A stretch of DNA of 64,000 bases from Serratia entomophila (GTDB lineage: Bacteria; Pseudomonadota; Gammaproteobacteria; Enterobacterales; Enterobacteriaceae), in the NCBI RefSeq assembly GCF_021462285.1, contig NZ_CP082787.1, positions 62,001-126,000 of the forward strand. The letters run 5' to 3'. A program made the translations under genes and the position numbers. Position 1 is the stretch's first letter. Every line of letters starts with the position of its first letter. Positions 44,985-57,191 of the stretch are shown here, in pieces. A model generated the notes under the pieces. It saw nothing but the letters and a program-made list of their open reading frames with translations. It was not told the DNA's origin and ran no database searches.

Positions 44985-45821
44985 TTACTCGTCCTTGGCG
45001 TTGTTCAGCGCCAGCGAGACCGCCAGGGTTTGCGCCAGGCACATCGAGGCGACCTGCGAGCGGAACCCGTCCACCTGCGCTTCGCGCACCACAAAGCACA
45101 CGTCGCTAAAGGCCGCCAGTGGGCTGACCTGGCTGTCGGTGATGGCTATCTGTTGCGCGCCGCGCTTGGCGCCCAGTTCTACCAACTCCAGCGCTTCTTG
45201 CGCATACGGCGAGTAGCTGATGGCGATCACCACGTCCTTTGGCTTCACCATGCTCAGCTGTTCGGTAAACATGCCGCCCAGCCCGTCGATCAGAAACGCG
45301 CGGCGTTCCAGATGGCGCAGCGCATAGGTCAGGTAGGAGGCGACGCTAAACGAACGGCGCAGGCCAATCACGTAGATGTTCTCGGCATTGTTCAACAGCT
45401 CGACGGCGCGGTCCAGCTGCTCGGGCGCGATCTGCATCGCCAGCTGCTGCAGCGCCTGGGCGTTGACCATGGTGAAGACGTTGAGAATTTCGGCCGGTTT
45501 TTCCGGCGCTACGTTGTCGTCGGTGGAGGTTTGGCGGAACAGGCGCGCACGCTCGGTATAGTTGACCGTTTCCTCCATCAGGTGCTGGCGGAATACCTGC
45601 TTCATTTCGTTGAAACCGCTAAAGCCGAAGGCGTTGGCGAAGCGGATCAGCGTGGAAGGCGGGACGCTGGCCTGTGCGGCGATGGAGGCGACGGTATCGA
45701 AAGCAATGCTGTTACTGTTATCCAAAATATAGCGCGCCACCTGCTTTAAGCGTTTGCTCAGCGTTTCATAACGGTGGCGAATCTCATCCTGTAACAGCGA
45801 AAGTTGAGTTGGGTTGTTCAT
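44985..45821 (-). CDS. iolR: RpiR/MurR-family regulator of inositol genes
   Basis: Transcription regulator of 278 residues: N-terminal RpiR helix-turn-helix (about 38-75: SIAAQASVPPSTLIRFANAFGFSGFNEMK) and C-terminal SIS domain (about 125-270: IYVIGLRRS, VIAISYSPYAQEALEL), which senses a phosphosugar. Gammaproteobacterial iol clusters use this type of IolR rather than the DeoR-type of Bacillus. The ligand is probably a late pathway phosphate intermediate. The start is separated from the iolC terminator by 146 bases that hold a candidate operator. Confidence 0.9.
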   Translation of the reverse strand: MNNPTQLSLLQDEIRHRYETLSKRLKQVARYILDNSNSIAFDTVASIAAQASVPPSTLIRFANAFGFSGFNEMKQVFRQHLMEETVNYTERARLFRQTSTDDNVAPEKPAEILNVFTMVNAQALQQLAMQIAPEQLDRAVELLNNAENIYVIGLRRSFSVASYLTYALRHLERRAFLIDGLGGMFTEQLSMVKPKDVVIAISYSPYAQEALELVELGAKRGAQQIAITDSQVSPLAAFSDVCFVVREAQVDGFRSQVASMCLAQTLAVSLALNNAKDE

Positions 45822-45899
45822 CCATTCGGCTCGCAGTGTGGGCTAAGGCGTATCGGCCTGACGCCTGAATTATTGACAGGCTATTCTAACAGACGGAGT

Positions 45900-45914
45900 G
45901 GAAATTTCATTTCC
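45900..45914. promoter_or_regulatory. Candidate IolR operator upstream of iolR
   Basis: GGAAATTTCATTTCC: arms GGAAAT and ATTTCC around TTC, 79 bases upstream of iolR. The reverse complement GGAAATGAAATTTCC matches 12 of 15 positions of the site before iolC at 48065-48079. Possible autoregulation. Confidence 0.55.
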
Positions 45915-45966
45915 TCAAAAAGCGATTTATTCGATCGCAAGTTGCGTGACTTCACAGAAAATCGGC

Positions 45967-46005
45967 AAAAAAATCCCCTTAAAGCGCTGAAAATACCTTA
46001 AGGGG
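45967..46005 (-). terminator. Terminator after iolC
   Basis: CCCCTTAA (45975-45982) pairs with TTAAGGGG (45998-46005); on the minus strand the stem is followed by a run of seven U. It separates iolC from the downstream iolR. Confidence 0.8.
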
Positions 46006-46026
46006 CGGATAACGCGCAGCGGCCGC

Positions 46027-47958
46027 CTAGCTTGCGCTGCCGGTCTGCGGGCGGTACTGGCGCCAGAAACCGATCAGCGTCAGGTATTTTTGTTTCACCT
46101 GCTCAATCAGCGCGGCGTCGTCCAGCTCGCCCTGCAGCCAACGGCGCGACGGCTGGCCGAAGATGGTGCGGCCGACGGCAAAACCTTTCACCCAATGGGC
46201 GTCTGCGGCGGCGGCGAAGCCGGCCTTCAGGGTTTCTTCCGGTGAATCCAGACCGAGGATCAGTACCCCGCGGCAGTGGGGATCGCTGGCTTCAATCAGC
46301 GCGCCGACCTGCTGCCAGTTGGCGGCGCTCAGCGGCGGCAGTTTCCACCAGTCCGGCTGCACGCCCAACTGATAGAAATGCGCCATCATTTCCAGATAGT
46401 AGCGCTCATTTTTGTCGGCGCTGCTTTCCGGCAGGATCACCTCGAGCAACAGCTCATGGCCGGATTTGCAGCAGCCGCGATAGATGTCGAGGATCAGCTC
46501 ATCCTGCTCGCGGCGCAGTTCGGCGGCGTCGTGCGGGTGGTAAAACACCAGGCATTTCACCACGTGTTCCTGCGGCCAGTCGGTCAGCTGCGAGCCGATA
46601 TTGCCGTGCTCCAGGCGCAGCGGGCGCGAACTGGGCAGCTCGACCGGGCGACCGATCCACCAGCCCTGGCCGGTGATGGCGTTCAGCGCCGCCTGGCCAT
46701 AGGTGGTGTCGGCCAGAATGCCGCTGTTGCCGTGCAGCCCGGCCTGTTCAGCGGCCTGTTGCGCCGCCTGCAGCAGCAGGGTTTTCAATTTGGGAATGCG
46801 CTCTTCGCCGACGTTGGCCTCGCGCGCCATATCCGCCAGCTGCTTGCGGTGATCGAAGGCGAACACGCACAGCTCCGGCCATTGCTGCTTGCGGGTGGTT
46901 ACCCGATGCAGGTGGTTCAGGCGCGCGTCGCGGTCCGGACGTTTGACCTGGCGTTCGCGCAGCAGATAGTCATCCAGTTCGAGTTTGGTCGGCATCGCCG
47001 GCGCGCAGCCATGGCGCGACACCACCAGCGCGCCGCAGGCGTTGGCGTAGCGGCAGGCCCGATCCCAACCCTCGTCATTCAGGTAGCCGCGCAGCAGGCC
47101 GGACATAAAGGCGTCGCCGGCGCCGAGCACGTTCAGCACCTCTACCCGCACGCCGGAGTGCAGCTTCACCTCGCGCCAGTCGTCGGCGATATCGCCTTCA
47201 AATACCGAGCAGCCCTGTGCGCCGCGTTTGCACACCAGCGTGGCGCGGGTGGCCTGGCGCACGTTTTTCAGCGCGGTCAGGGTGTCGATACTGCCGCCGG
47301 CGATATGGAATTCCTCTTCGGTGCCGACGATCAGATCAAAGTGGTGCAACACTTCCTGCAGTTCGCGGGTCACCTTGGCCGATTCGACAAAGCGGGTTTC
47401 GCCGTCGCCCAGCGAGGTCAGGCCCCACAGCACCGGGCGGTAGTCGATATCCAACGCGGTGCGCAGGCCGTGGCGGCGGGCGTATTCCAGCGCCTTCAGC
47501 ACCGCCGCGCGGGTATTGGGGTGCGACAGGTGGGTGCCGGTGATGGCCAGCGCGCGCGACGAGGCGATGTAGGCCTCGTCGATATCATCCGGCGTCAGCG
47601 CCATGTCGGCGCAGTTGTCGCGGTAGAAGATCAGCGGGAAGGTTTCCTGATCCTTGATGCCGAGGATCACCAGGCCGGTCAACCGCTGCGGATCGGTGAT
47701 CAGGCATTGGGTATCGGCGCCCACGCGCTGCAGCTCTTCGCGCAGGAAACGGCCCATGTGCTCGTCGCCGACGCGGGCCAGCATGCCGGACTTCAGCCCC
47801 TGAATGGCGGTGCCGTAGGCCACGTTGCCGGAAGAGCCGCCGAGATATTTGGAGAATGTGCTGGCATCTTCCAGACGCGCGCCGATCTGCTGAGCATAGA
47901 AATCGACGGCGATACGCCCGAGACAAATGACATCAAGCTGTTTTTCTTGTGTAGCCAT
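46027..47958 (-). CDS. iolC: Bifunctional 5-dehydro-2-deoxygluconokinase / DUF2090 aldolase
   Basis: Two pathway steps in one 643-residue protein. The N-terminal PfkB-type kinase (about 1-320; YLGGSSGNVAYGTAIQG, and VLNVLGAGDAFMSGLLRG with the catalytic GAGD) phosphorylates 2-deoxy-5-keto-gluconate. The C-terminal DUF2090 domain (about 330-640) is the predicted aldolase that yields malonate semialdehyde and DHAP, replacing IolJ. This fusion is usual in proteobacterial iol clusters. It is transcribed alone, divergent from iolD. Confidence 0.93.
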   Translation of the reverse strand: MATQEKQLDVICLGRIAVDFYAQQIGARLEDASTFSKYLGGSSGNVAYGTAIQGLKSGMLARVGDEHMGRFLREELQRVGADTQCLITDPQRLTGLVILGIKDQETFPLIFYRDNCADMALTPDDIDEAYIASSRALAITGTHLSHPNTRAAVLKALEYARRHGLRTALDIDYRPVLWGLTSLGDGETRFVESAKVTRELQEVLHHFDLIVGTEEEFHIAGGSIDTLTALKNVRQATRATLVCKRGAQGCSVFEGDIADDWREVKLHSGVRVEVLNVLGAGDAFMSGLLRGYLNDEGWDRACRYANACGALVVSRHGCAPAMPTKLELDDYLLRERQVKRPDRDARLNHLHRVTTRKQQWPELCVFAFDHRKQLADMAREANVGEERIPKLKTLLLQAAQQAAEQAGLHGNSGILADTTYGQAALNAITGQGWWIGRPVELPSSRPLRLEHGNIGSQLTDWPQEHVVKCLVFYHPHDAAELRREQDELILDIYRGCCKSGHELLLEVILPESSADKNERYYLEMMAHFYQLGVQPDWWKLPPLSAANWQQVGALIEASDPHCRGVLILGLDSPEETLKAGFAAAADAHWVKGFAVGRTIFGQPSRRWLQGELDDAALIEQVKQKYLTLIGFWRQYRPQTGSAS

Positions 47959-48047
47959 ACCCGTTTCCTTCTGTATTGAGCAAAACCCCGGCTTGCGGCC
48001 CGTTGACGGCGCCCGGCAGGAAGCATGTTTGGAATTATGAGGAATAA

Positions 48048-48079
48048 AAATTTCAATTTCAATATGGAATGAAATTTAC
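48048..48079. promoter_or_regulatory. Two candidate IolR sites upstream of iolC
   Basis: AAATTTCAATTTC (48048-48060) and TGGAATGAAATTTAC (48065-48079), about 90-120 bases upstream of the iolC start. Both contain the core seen in the iolR-proximal palindrome, in opposite orientations. Confidence 0.5.
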
Positions 48080-48518
48080 ACCCCAGAAATGTGATGCATT
48101 TAAAACATCGCTGCAAGCGGGCTAAAAGAGGTGGAAACCCCGGCAGGCCTGCCGGACGACCGGTTAGCGGCAAGCGCCGCCCCGGTGCCGATTCGGGGGG
48201 CGGCGAGCGGGGCTTTGACGGATGAAAGAACGGGGCGCGGCGGTGTCGCCCGCAGAGTGACCAGGCTAAGTCAGTGAATTTTAAGGGCAAGGATGAAACG
48301 GGCTTTTCATCAATATGCGATCTTTATCGCAAAATGAAATGTTTCTTCTGTAATGTGATTTTATGAAAAATATATTTGTTTATAATCGCTTCACGTTTCA
48401 GGTTGTCGACTCAGTGAGCGGCGCAACCGCCAGCTCAAGATAACAGCTGCCGTCGCGTAACAACAGACGGGGTTTCAGACCCTGCGCCGTGGCGGCCATC
48501 AATCGAAAAGGTGGGTAA
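48080..48518. promoter_or_regulatory. Remainder of the iolC/iolD divergent region
   Basis: Holds a further ATGAAAT core in CAAAATGAAATGTTTC (48330-48345), about 175 bases before iolD, and an AT-rich stretch around 48345-48395 suited to a promoter. No supported gene. Confidence 0.45.
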
Positions 48519-51507
<2,989 letters not shown>

Positions 51508-51526
51508 TGCCCGCGGAGGAGTGAGC

Positions 51527-52411
51527 ATGAAGATCGCTTTTGATGTGGATGTTATCCGGGATTTGGGCGTTACCGGGATGGTTCAGCAGGTGGCCGACTG
51601 GGGCTATAAATACATCGAACAGTCGCCGCACCCGCAGATCAACCCGTTCTATAAGCACCCGAAAGCCAGCCGCGAAATTATGGCGGAATACAAAAACGCC
51701 CTGAAGGCTACCGGCGTGGAGATCTCCTCATTTATCGTGGTGTATCGCTGGTCTGGCCCCGGGGAGGATCGCCGCCAGGCGGCGGTTAAAAACTGGCGCC
51801 GGATGATCGAGATCGCGGTGGAGATGGGCGTTCAGGTGATCAATACCGAGCTGGCGGGCAACCCCAACGAGCCGGAGATCTGTGAGGAACTGTGGTACCG
51901 CTCGATGGAGGAGCTGCTGCCGATCGTCGAGCGCGAGGGCATTCGCATGGAGATCCAATCCCACCCGTGGGACTTCTGCGAGCTGAGCAACGAAACCGCC
52001 GACATGGTGAAGTCGCTGCGCAGTGACCACGTCAAATATCTTTACAGCGTGCCGCACAGCTTCTACTACGACAAGGGGCAAGGCGACGTGGCGAGCATGC
52101 TGAAGTACGCCGGCGACGATCTTTCGCACGTGCTGATCGCCGACACCATGAATCACACCAAGCATTGCCGCTATATCGTCAACCCGCCGGGCGTGGACGC
52201 TGCGGTGCACCAGCACGTGGGCATCGGCGAAGGCGAAGTGGACTTCGACGCGCTGTTCCAGACCCTGCGCGACATGGAGTTCGCCAACCGCAGCTTTAAG
52301 GTTGGCGGAGAGTCGATCATCTGCACCTCGCTGTTCGGCTACCCGGAAAAAATGAAGAGCCAGGCGGTGGCGACCCGCGAGCGCATCGAAAGAGAGCTGC
52401 TGGGCAAATAA
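51527..52411 (+). CDS. iolH: IolH-like TIM-barrel protein of the inositol cluster
   Basis: Xylose-isomerase-like protein of 294 residues, close in length to B. subtilis IolH (about 289). Conserved metal-binding region around MEIQSHPWDFCEL and HVLIADTMNHTKH. ATG at 51527 is chosen over an in-frame GTG at 51521 because GGAGG lies 7 bases before it. IolH has no firmly established reaction; isomerase or epimerase activity on a pathway intermediate is assumed from the fold. Confidence 0.82.
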   Translation: MKIAFDVDVIRDLGVTGMVQQVADWGYKYIEQSPHPQINPFYKHPKASREIMAEYKNALKATGVEISSFIVVYRWSGPGEDRRQAAVKNWRRMIEIAVEMGVQVINTELAGNPNEPEICEELWYRSMEELLPIVEREGIRMEIQSHPWDFCELSNETADMVKSLRSDHVKYLYSVPHSFYYDKGQGDVASMLKYAGDDLSHVLIADTMNHTKHCRYIVNPPGVDAAVHQHVGIGEGEVDFDALFQTLRDMEFANRSFKVGGESIICTSLFGYPEKMKSQAVATRERIERELLGK

Positions 52412-52455
52412 CCTTTTTGGCGCGCCGGCGCGCCATCCGATGACTGAGGCTGAAA

Positions 52456-53352
52456 ATGAACAAAGACAACGTGAAGCTGGCCATTGCGCCGATCGGCTGG
52501 ACCAATGACGACATGCCCGATTTGGGCAAAGAAAACACCTTCCAGCAGTGCGTCAGCGAAATGGCATTGGCCGGTTTTACCGGCAGCGAAGTCGGCAGCA
52601 AATACCCGCGCGATCCGGCGGTGCTGAAGCCGATGCTGGACATCCGCGGCATTCAGATCTGCAACGCCTGGTTCAGCACCTTTTTCGCCGACGGCCAGAA
52701 AGAAAAGACCATTGACGAATTTATCAACCATATGAACTTCCTGCATGCGATGGGCGCCCGGGTGATCGGCTGCTCCGAGCAGAGCAAGAGCATTCAGGGC
52801 ACCACCAAAGGGGTGTTCGAAGAGAAGCCGTATTTCAGCGACGAAGAGTGGCAACGGGTGGCCGACGGCTATAACGAGCTGGCGAAAATCGCCGCCGCCA
52901 AGGGCATGCAGGTGTGTCTGCACCACCATATGGGCACCGGCATCCAGACCACCGCTGAAATCGATCGCTACATGAGCATGGTGAACGACGACGTTTATCT
53001 GCTGTTCGATACCGGCCACGCCTATTACTCCGAGGGCAGCCAGCAGGCGATGATGGCGATCCTCGAGAAATACCTGCCGCGCATCAACCACGTACATCTG
53101 AAAGACGTGCGCGATGAGGTGGTGGCGGAGGTGAAGGCCAACAAGCTGAGTTTTCTCGACGGCGTGAAGAAGGGCACCTTTACCGTGCCGGGTGACGGCG
53201 CGATCGATTTCCGGCCGGTGTTTAAGCTGCTGGACGAGCGCGGTTACAAAGGCTGGATGGTGGTGGAGGCCGAACAGGATCCGGCGTTGGCCAATCCGTT
53301 CGAATATGCGGTCAAGGCGCGCCGCTACATTCGGGAAACCGCCGGTATTTGA
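52456..53352 (+). CDS. iolE: myo-Inosose-2 dehydratase
   Basis: Dehydrates scyllo-inosose to the trihydroxycyclohexane-dione, second pathway step. 298 residues with the IolE N terminus [18 protein letters not shown] and metal-site segments [23 protein letters not shown] and VHLKDVR. Last gene of the iolD operon. Confidence 0.95.
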   Translation: MNKDNVKLAIAPIGWTNDDMPDLGKENTFQQCVSEMALAGFTGSEVGSKYPRDPAVLKPMLDIRGIQICNAWFSTFFADGQKEKTIDEFINHMNFLHAMGARVIGCSEQSKSIQGTTKGVFEEKPYFSDEEWQRVADGYNELAKIAAAKGMQVCLHHHMGTGIQTTAEIDRYMSMVNDDVYLLFDTGHAYYSEGSQQAMMAILEKYLPRINHVHLKDVRDEVVAEVKANKLSFLDGVKKGTFTVPGDGAIDFRPVFKLLDERGYKGWMVVEAEQDPALANPFEYAVKARRYIRETAGI

Positions 53353-53366
53353 TCCCGCTGAGGGAG

Positions 53367-53390
53367 GCGCCACCAGAACTGCGGTGGCGC
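53367..53390. terminator. Terminator between iolE and the acyltransferase gene
   Basis: GCGCCACC (53367-53374) and GGTGGCGC (53383-53390), followed on the plus strand by ATTTCTT. It lies between convergent genes, 15 bases after the iolE stop. Confidence 0.7.
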
Positions 53391-53406
53391 ATTTCTTGGA
53401 TAATTC

Positions 53407-55371
53407 CTAATTGCTCCCCTCGCGAAAGAGCAGGCGCGGCGGCGATGAGTGCGCGGGCTCCAGCAGGCCAAGCCTGGCCACGATTGCATTCGAGAACAGC
53501 CTGGCGCCGTTTCTGGTGAAGTGGGCCTCATCGCTATAGGTGATGTTGTTTTGATTATCCAGGAGCGCGCAGTATTTGCCCTCCGGGCAGACCACGTCCA
53601 ACGGTTGGAAAAACGCGATGCCGCCGGGCAGCACCGACGAGATGGCATTATTGATCCTTGCCGTGTCCTGGCTGATATATTGAGCTGCGAAGGCATTGGC
53701 GTTGGTTAGCGAACGGTTTTTATTGAGAATAAACATACCGTTTGCTTTCAGGCTTTTCTTGCCCACCACGATAATTTTCGCCGTGGTTTCATTTGATTCG
53801 ATCTCGTTTATTGTTTGAACGATATATTTGGCGCTGTAAGGCTTCCAGTTCATGGCGAGCAGGATAAAGTCGGCGCTCTGCATTTCCCGCCGGTTTACCT
53901 CGTTAAATAGGTTGGCGAATTTCCGTTCGCAGAACTGCCTTAATCCACTGGAGGATGCCGAATTCAGGTTGGTCGATTCAAGGTAGCTTTTTCTCTCTTG
54001 CCGGCGAACGTAAGGCGCTCCGCACCTGACGTCGGTTTGGATCGACAAGATGTCGAACCTGTCCCGGTCTTGCGATTCCATGATGGCGTTGATTAAGTCT
54101 GCCGCCTGCGAATCGCCTATAACCACCAGCCTGATCTTCCCGGATTGGGTTATATCGTGTTTCTTGAAGGCATTGCTGTTAACCCAAACATAGCTGTCTT
54201 CGGCCTGCTTGTTAAAGGCGTAATTCGTTTTTTGCAACTCCGCCGGCAGCCGCCAGATCCAGCCGTTAGCGGCGGCGGTGACGGATAACGCGGCGGTTAT
54301 TGCCAGGGCGGAACAGTATCCGGCGATAAGCCTGTTTTTATTTTCGTTTTTCCAGGCGCCGCGATATTTCTGCTCGACATAGCGGTACATCAGCAAGGCG
54401 AGGAAGTAACTGATGGGCAGAGATAGCAAACCGCCGGTGAGGGTTTTATCCCCCAGCAGATAGGTCACCATAACGATGGTCGGCCAATGGACGAGATACA
54501 GCGAGTAGCTTATTTCACCGATATGGATGAGCGGCCTGAGCTGGAGCCGGCGCGCAACGGCGGCCTCTTTGCCAAAAACCAGCATCAGCCCGGCGCACAG
54601 GGTGGGGATCAGCGCATAATATCCCGGAAAGGGGATCCTATCATCCAGAGTGGCGGTAAATGCGACGATGCCGGCCAGGCTGAGGCTGTAAATCGCGTTG
54701 CTTGCCGCCCGGTTATTTGCAATGCGCGAAAAGTTAATCACATAAAACATACCGCCGATGGCCAGTTCCCACAGGCGGAACGGCGTCAGCAAATAAGCGG
54801 CGGCGCCGTTCCTGTTCAAGGCGTAAATGGAAGAAAAAAACAGCGTGAGGGTAAATAGGGCAATCGTCAGCCTGGCGGGGATGTTTTTCCGCATGGTGAC
54901 CAACAGAATAATTGGCCAAAGCAGGTAAAACTGGCTTTCTATCGATAACGACCAGGTATGCAGCAGCGGCTTGGTAATTGGCGCCGCGTCGAAATAGCCG
55001 CCAATCGCGTAAAAATAAAGGTTGGAGATAAACAACAGGGACGAGATAGACGCTTTGGCGTTATTTGCGAACTCCAGCGGCTGGAAAATAAAACAGGCGG
55101 CGATAAAGGTGAGAATTACCGTCGCGATCAGCGCAGGGAGCAGTCGAAACGCTCTTTTCAGCAGAAAATTGGCGAAGTTCGCCCGCCCTTGCTCAATATC
55201 CCGAATCAATATCCCGCTGATGAGATAGCCGCTGATAACGAAGAAGACATCAACACCGATAAATCCGGCGTTGAATCCGGGGATGCCAAAATGAAAGCCT
55301 AAAACCGAGATGACAGCCACGGCCCTGAGCACCGTTATGTCATCTCTCATTTTAGCGAGCGGTAATGTCAT
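53407..55371 (-). CDS. OafA-type membrane O-acyltransferase with C-terminal SGNH domain
   Basis: Protein of 654 residues that probably acetylates a surface glycan such as O-antigen. The N-terminal acyltransferase-3 domain (about 10-370) has roughly ten membrane helices and the R-x10-H motif (R16, H27). After one more helix comes a periplasmic SGNH hydrolase-like domain (about 385-650) with VVIGDSQAAD (Ser421) and SDEAHFTRNG, supplying the Asp/His pair near 627. The gene is AT-richer than its neighbours and sits alone between iolE and yhhY, which suggests horizontal gain. GGAG lies 5 bases before the chosen ATG. Confidence 0.88.
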   Translation of the reverse strand: MTLPLAKMRDDITVLRAVAVISVLGFHFGIPGFNAGFIGVDVFFVISGYLISGILIRDIEQGRANFANFLLKRAFRLLPALIATVILTFIAACFIFQPLEFANNAKASISSLLFISNLYFYAIGGYFDAAPITKPLLHTWSLSIESQFYLLWPIILLVTMRKNIPARLTIALFTLTLFFSSIYALNRNGAAAYLLTPFRLWELAIGGMFYVINFSRIANNRAASNAIYSLSLAGIVAFTATLDDRIPFPGYYALIPTLCAGLMLVFGKEAAVARRLQLRPLIHIGEISYSLYLVHWPTIVMVTYLLGDKTLTGGLLSLPISYFLALLMYRYVEQKYRGAWKNENKNRLIAGYCSALAITAALSVTAAANGWIWRLPAELQKTNYAFNKQAEDSYVWVNSNAFKKHDITQSGKIRLVVIGDSQAADLINAIMESQDRDRFDILSIQTDVRCGAPYVRRQERKSYLESTNLNSASSSGLRQFCERKFANLFNEVNRREMQSADFILLAMNWKPYSAKYIVQTINEIESNETTAKIIVVGKKSLKANGMFILNKNRSLTNANAFAAQYISQDTARINNAISSVLPGGIAFFQPLDVVCPEGKYCALLDNQNNITYSDEAHFTRNGARLFSNAIVARLGLLEPAHSSPPRLLFREGSN

Positions 55372-55481
55372 CGTGGCTCCAGAGTTCCCTGCGTGGTGTG
55401 AAGCGAGCGGCCTGAAAAGATAGCATTATCGCCGCATGGCTCACTATAAGCACACTCTCAAAACTCGCTCGCTGTCGCCGG

Positions 55482-55982
55482 TTAAAGCGCGCCGCGAAAG
55501 CGCGCCATGTGGTAGGCGTCGACCAGCACCCCATCGCGCATGGCGTAGCGGCGGCTGGTGCCTTCTATCTCGAAGCCGAACTTGCGGTAAAGCGCAATCG
55601 CCGGCTGGTTATCGGTAAATACCGTCAGCTCGATGCGTTCTATCGCCGCCCAGTTGTCGCAGATGTCGATCATCGCCTTCATCAGGCTGCTGCCGACCCC
55701 TTTGCCCTGGCTGCGCGAGTCGACGCCGATGCCGAAGGTGGCGACGTGGCGGCGGCGCACGCGCTGGTTCAGTTCTACGGTCAACTGACCGACCAGTTGC
55801 CCATCCAGGCAGGCCACCAGGTTGTGCATGCCGGGTTTGAGATCGGCGATGCGCTGCTGCCACAATTCTTTTGACGGTAGCGGGAGCTGCAGCGTGTCAC
55901 GATAAACTGCCGGCTGAGAGTAGAGCTGGTGCAAAGCCTGCGCATCGGTTGTTTCCACGTGACGAACCACTATTTCGCTCAT
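55482..55982 (-). CDS. yhhY: GNAT N-acetyltransferase YhhY
   Basis: Acetyltransferase of 166 residues; E. coli YhhY acetylates some amino acids and derivatives. The acetyl-CoA loop SRSQGKGVGSSLM and C-terminal NQPAIALYRKFGFEIEG are present. The frame is open to 56048, but MSEIVVRHVE at 55982 is preferred (AGGAG 8 bases upstream, family N terminus). The neighbourhood (ryhB, yhhW, gntR) supports the assignment. Confidence 0.9.
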   Translation of the reverse strand: MSEIVVRHVETTDAQALHQLYSQPAVYRDTLQLPLPSKELWQQRIADLKPGMHNLVACLDGQLVGQLTVELNQRVRRRHVATFGIGVDSRSQGKGVGSSLMKAMIDICDNWAAIERIELTVFTDNQPAIALYRKFGFEIEGTSRRYAMRDGVLVDAYHMARFRGAL

Positions 55983-56076
55983 GTCGCTGCTCCTGTCGCT
56001 TACCGGTTGAATAACCACTGAATTTATCCGTTTACCGCATCGAGTCAATATTATTCCGCGTTGGTCAAAAAAACGC

Positions 56077-56110
56077 TTTACAGACGCGAATGATAATGAT
56101 TATTATTGCG
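56077..56110 (+). promoter_or_regulatory. ryhB promoter with Fur box
   Basis: TTTACA (56077-56082) and TATTAT (56101-56106), 18 bases apart, form a sigma-70 promoter. GATAATGATTATTATTGCG from 56092 overlaps the -10 region and matches 14 of 19 positions of the classic Fur box, so the sRNA should be repressed by Fe-Fur. Confidence 0.82.
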
Positions 56111-56216
56111 ATCCGTTCCGGAGAGAGCATCATCTTGATACCCTCACTGCGAAGGCACGACATTGCTCACATTGCTTCCAGTATTACTTAGCCAGCTCGG
56201 GTGCTGGCTTTTTTTT
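56110..56216 (+). ncRNA. ryhB: RyhB small RNA (iron-sparing regulator)
   Basis: Hfq-dependent sRNA expressed in iron starvation that silences iron-using protein mRNAs. From about 56155 to 56196 the sequence matches E. coli RyhB base for base as remembered, including the pairing core CATTGCTCACATTGCTTCC. It ends in the terminator GCCAGC-TCGGGT-GCTGGC (56191-56208) and eight U. The location next to yhhY matches E. coli. The 5' part diverges and appears longer, giving about 104-109 nt instead of 90. The exact 5' end (56108-56114) is inferred from the -10 position. Confidence 0.92.
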
Positions 56217-56365
56217 GCCTGTTTTCCGCCGCTTCCACGCTCACCAAATCCGCTGCCGATGCTGCCTTCAGTTCATCTAATTTTTTGAACAGAGGCATGA
56301 GTTTTTTACGCTTTCTTATTCTGCTGCCAGGACTAGACTGTAGAAAACATTGAGGAGAGTTGAAT

Positions 56366-57061
56366 ATGATTTACGTACGCAAAGCAGAAGATCGCGGTCA
56401 TGCCAATCATGGTTGGCTGGACAGCTGGCACACCTTCTCATTCGCCAACTACTATGATCCGAACTTTATGGGGTTCTCGGCGCTGCGGGTGATTAACGAA
56501 GACGTGATCGACGCAGGGCAGGGGTTTGGCACCCACCCGCATAAAGACATGGAAATCCTGACCTATGTGCTGAGCGGCACGGTGGAGCATCAGGACAGCA
56601 TGGGCAACAAAGAGCAGATCCACGCCGGTGAGTTCCAGATCATGAGCGCCGGTACCGGGGTACGCCACTCCGAGTACAACGGCAACCAGGATCGTCCGCT
56701 GCACCTGTATCAAATCTGGATCATCCCGGATCAGACCGATCTGGAGCCACGTTACGAACAGCGCATGTTCGACGCGCCGCAGGGCCGCCAGCTGGTGCTG
56801 TCGCCGGATGCGCGCGACGGTTCGTTGAAGGTGTTCCAGGATATGACGCTGTCGCGCTGGGCGCTGAACCAGGGTGAGCAGGCGGAATGTCCGGTTGAGG
56901 CCGGCCGTCGCATCTGGATCCAGGTGGTGCGCGGCAAGGTGACCGTCAACGGCCAGAGCGCCGGCACCAGCGACGCCTTCGCCGTATGGGATGAAGCAGC
57001 GCTGTCGATTCAGGCCGAAGAAGAGAGCGAAATCTTGCTGTTCGATCTGCCGCCGGTGTAA
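56366..57061 (+). CDS. yhhW: Pirin-family quercetin 2,3-dioxygenase YhhW
   Basis: Bicupin of 231 residues, the same length as E. coli YhhW, which has quercetinase activity in vitro; the physiological substrate is unknown. The N-terminal cupin metal site is in GTHPHKDMEILTYVLSGTVEHQDS (His, His, His, Glu). ATG at 56366 is chosen over an in-frame TTG at 56360, with GGAG 8 bases upstream. Confidence 0.94.
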   Translation: MIYVRKAEDRGHANHGWLDSWHTFSFANYYDPNFMGFSALRVINEDVIDAGQGFGTHPHKDMEILTYVLSGTVEHQDSMGNKEQIHAGEFQIMSAGTGVRHSEYNGNQDRPLHLYQIWIIPDQTDLEPRYEQRMFDAPQGRQLVLSPDARDGSLKVFQDMTLSRWALNQGEQAECPVEAGRRIWIQVVRGKVTVNGQSAGTSDAFAVWDEAALSIQAEEESEILLFDLPPV

Positions 57062-57079
57062 TTAAGCGGTAAATATCAA

Positions 57080-57098
57080 GGGCTCACGTCGTGAGCCC
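57080..57098 (+). terminator. Terminator after yhhW
   Basis: GGGCTCAC-GTC-GTGAGCCC, 19 bases past the yhhW stop, followed by TGTTTGCGTTTTTT. Confidence 0.75.
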
Positions 57099-57191
57099 TG
57101 TTTGCGTTTTTTCCGCTGCAAGCAGCAATATCGGCCCGCCGTTTTTTTTGCTAAAATGACCGCCCATTTACGGTTAGCCAGTTCATTGATA

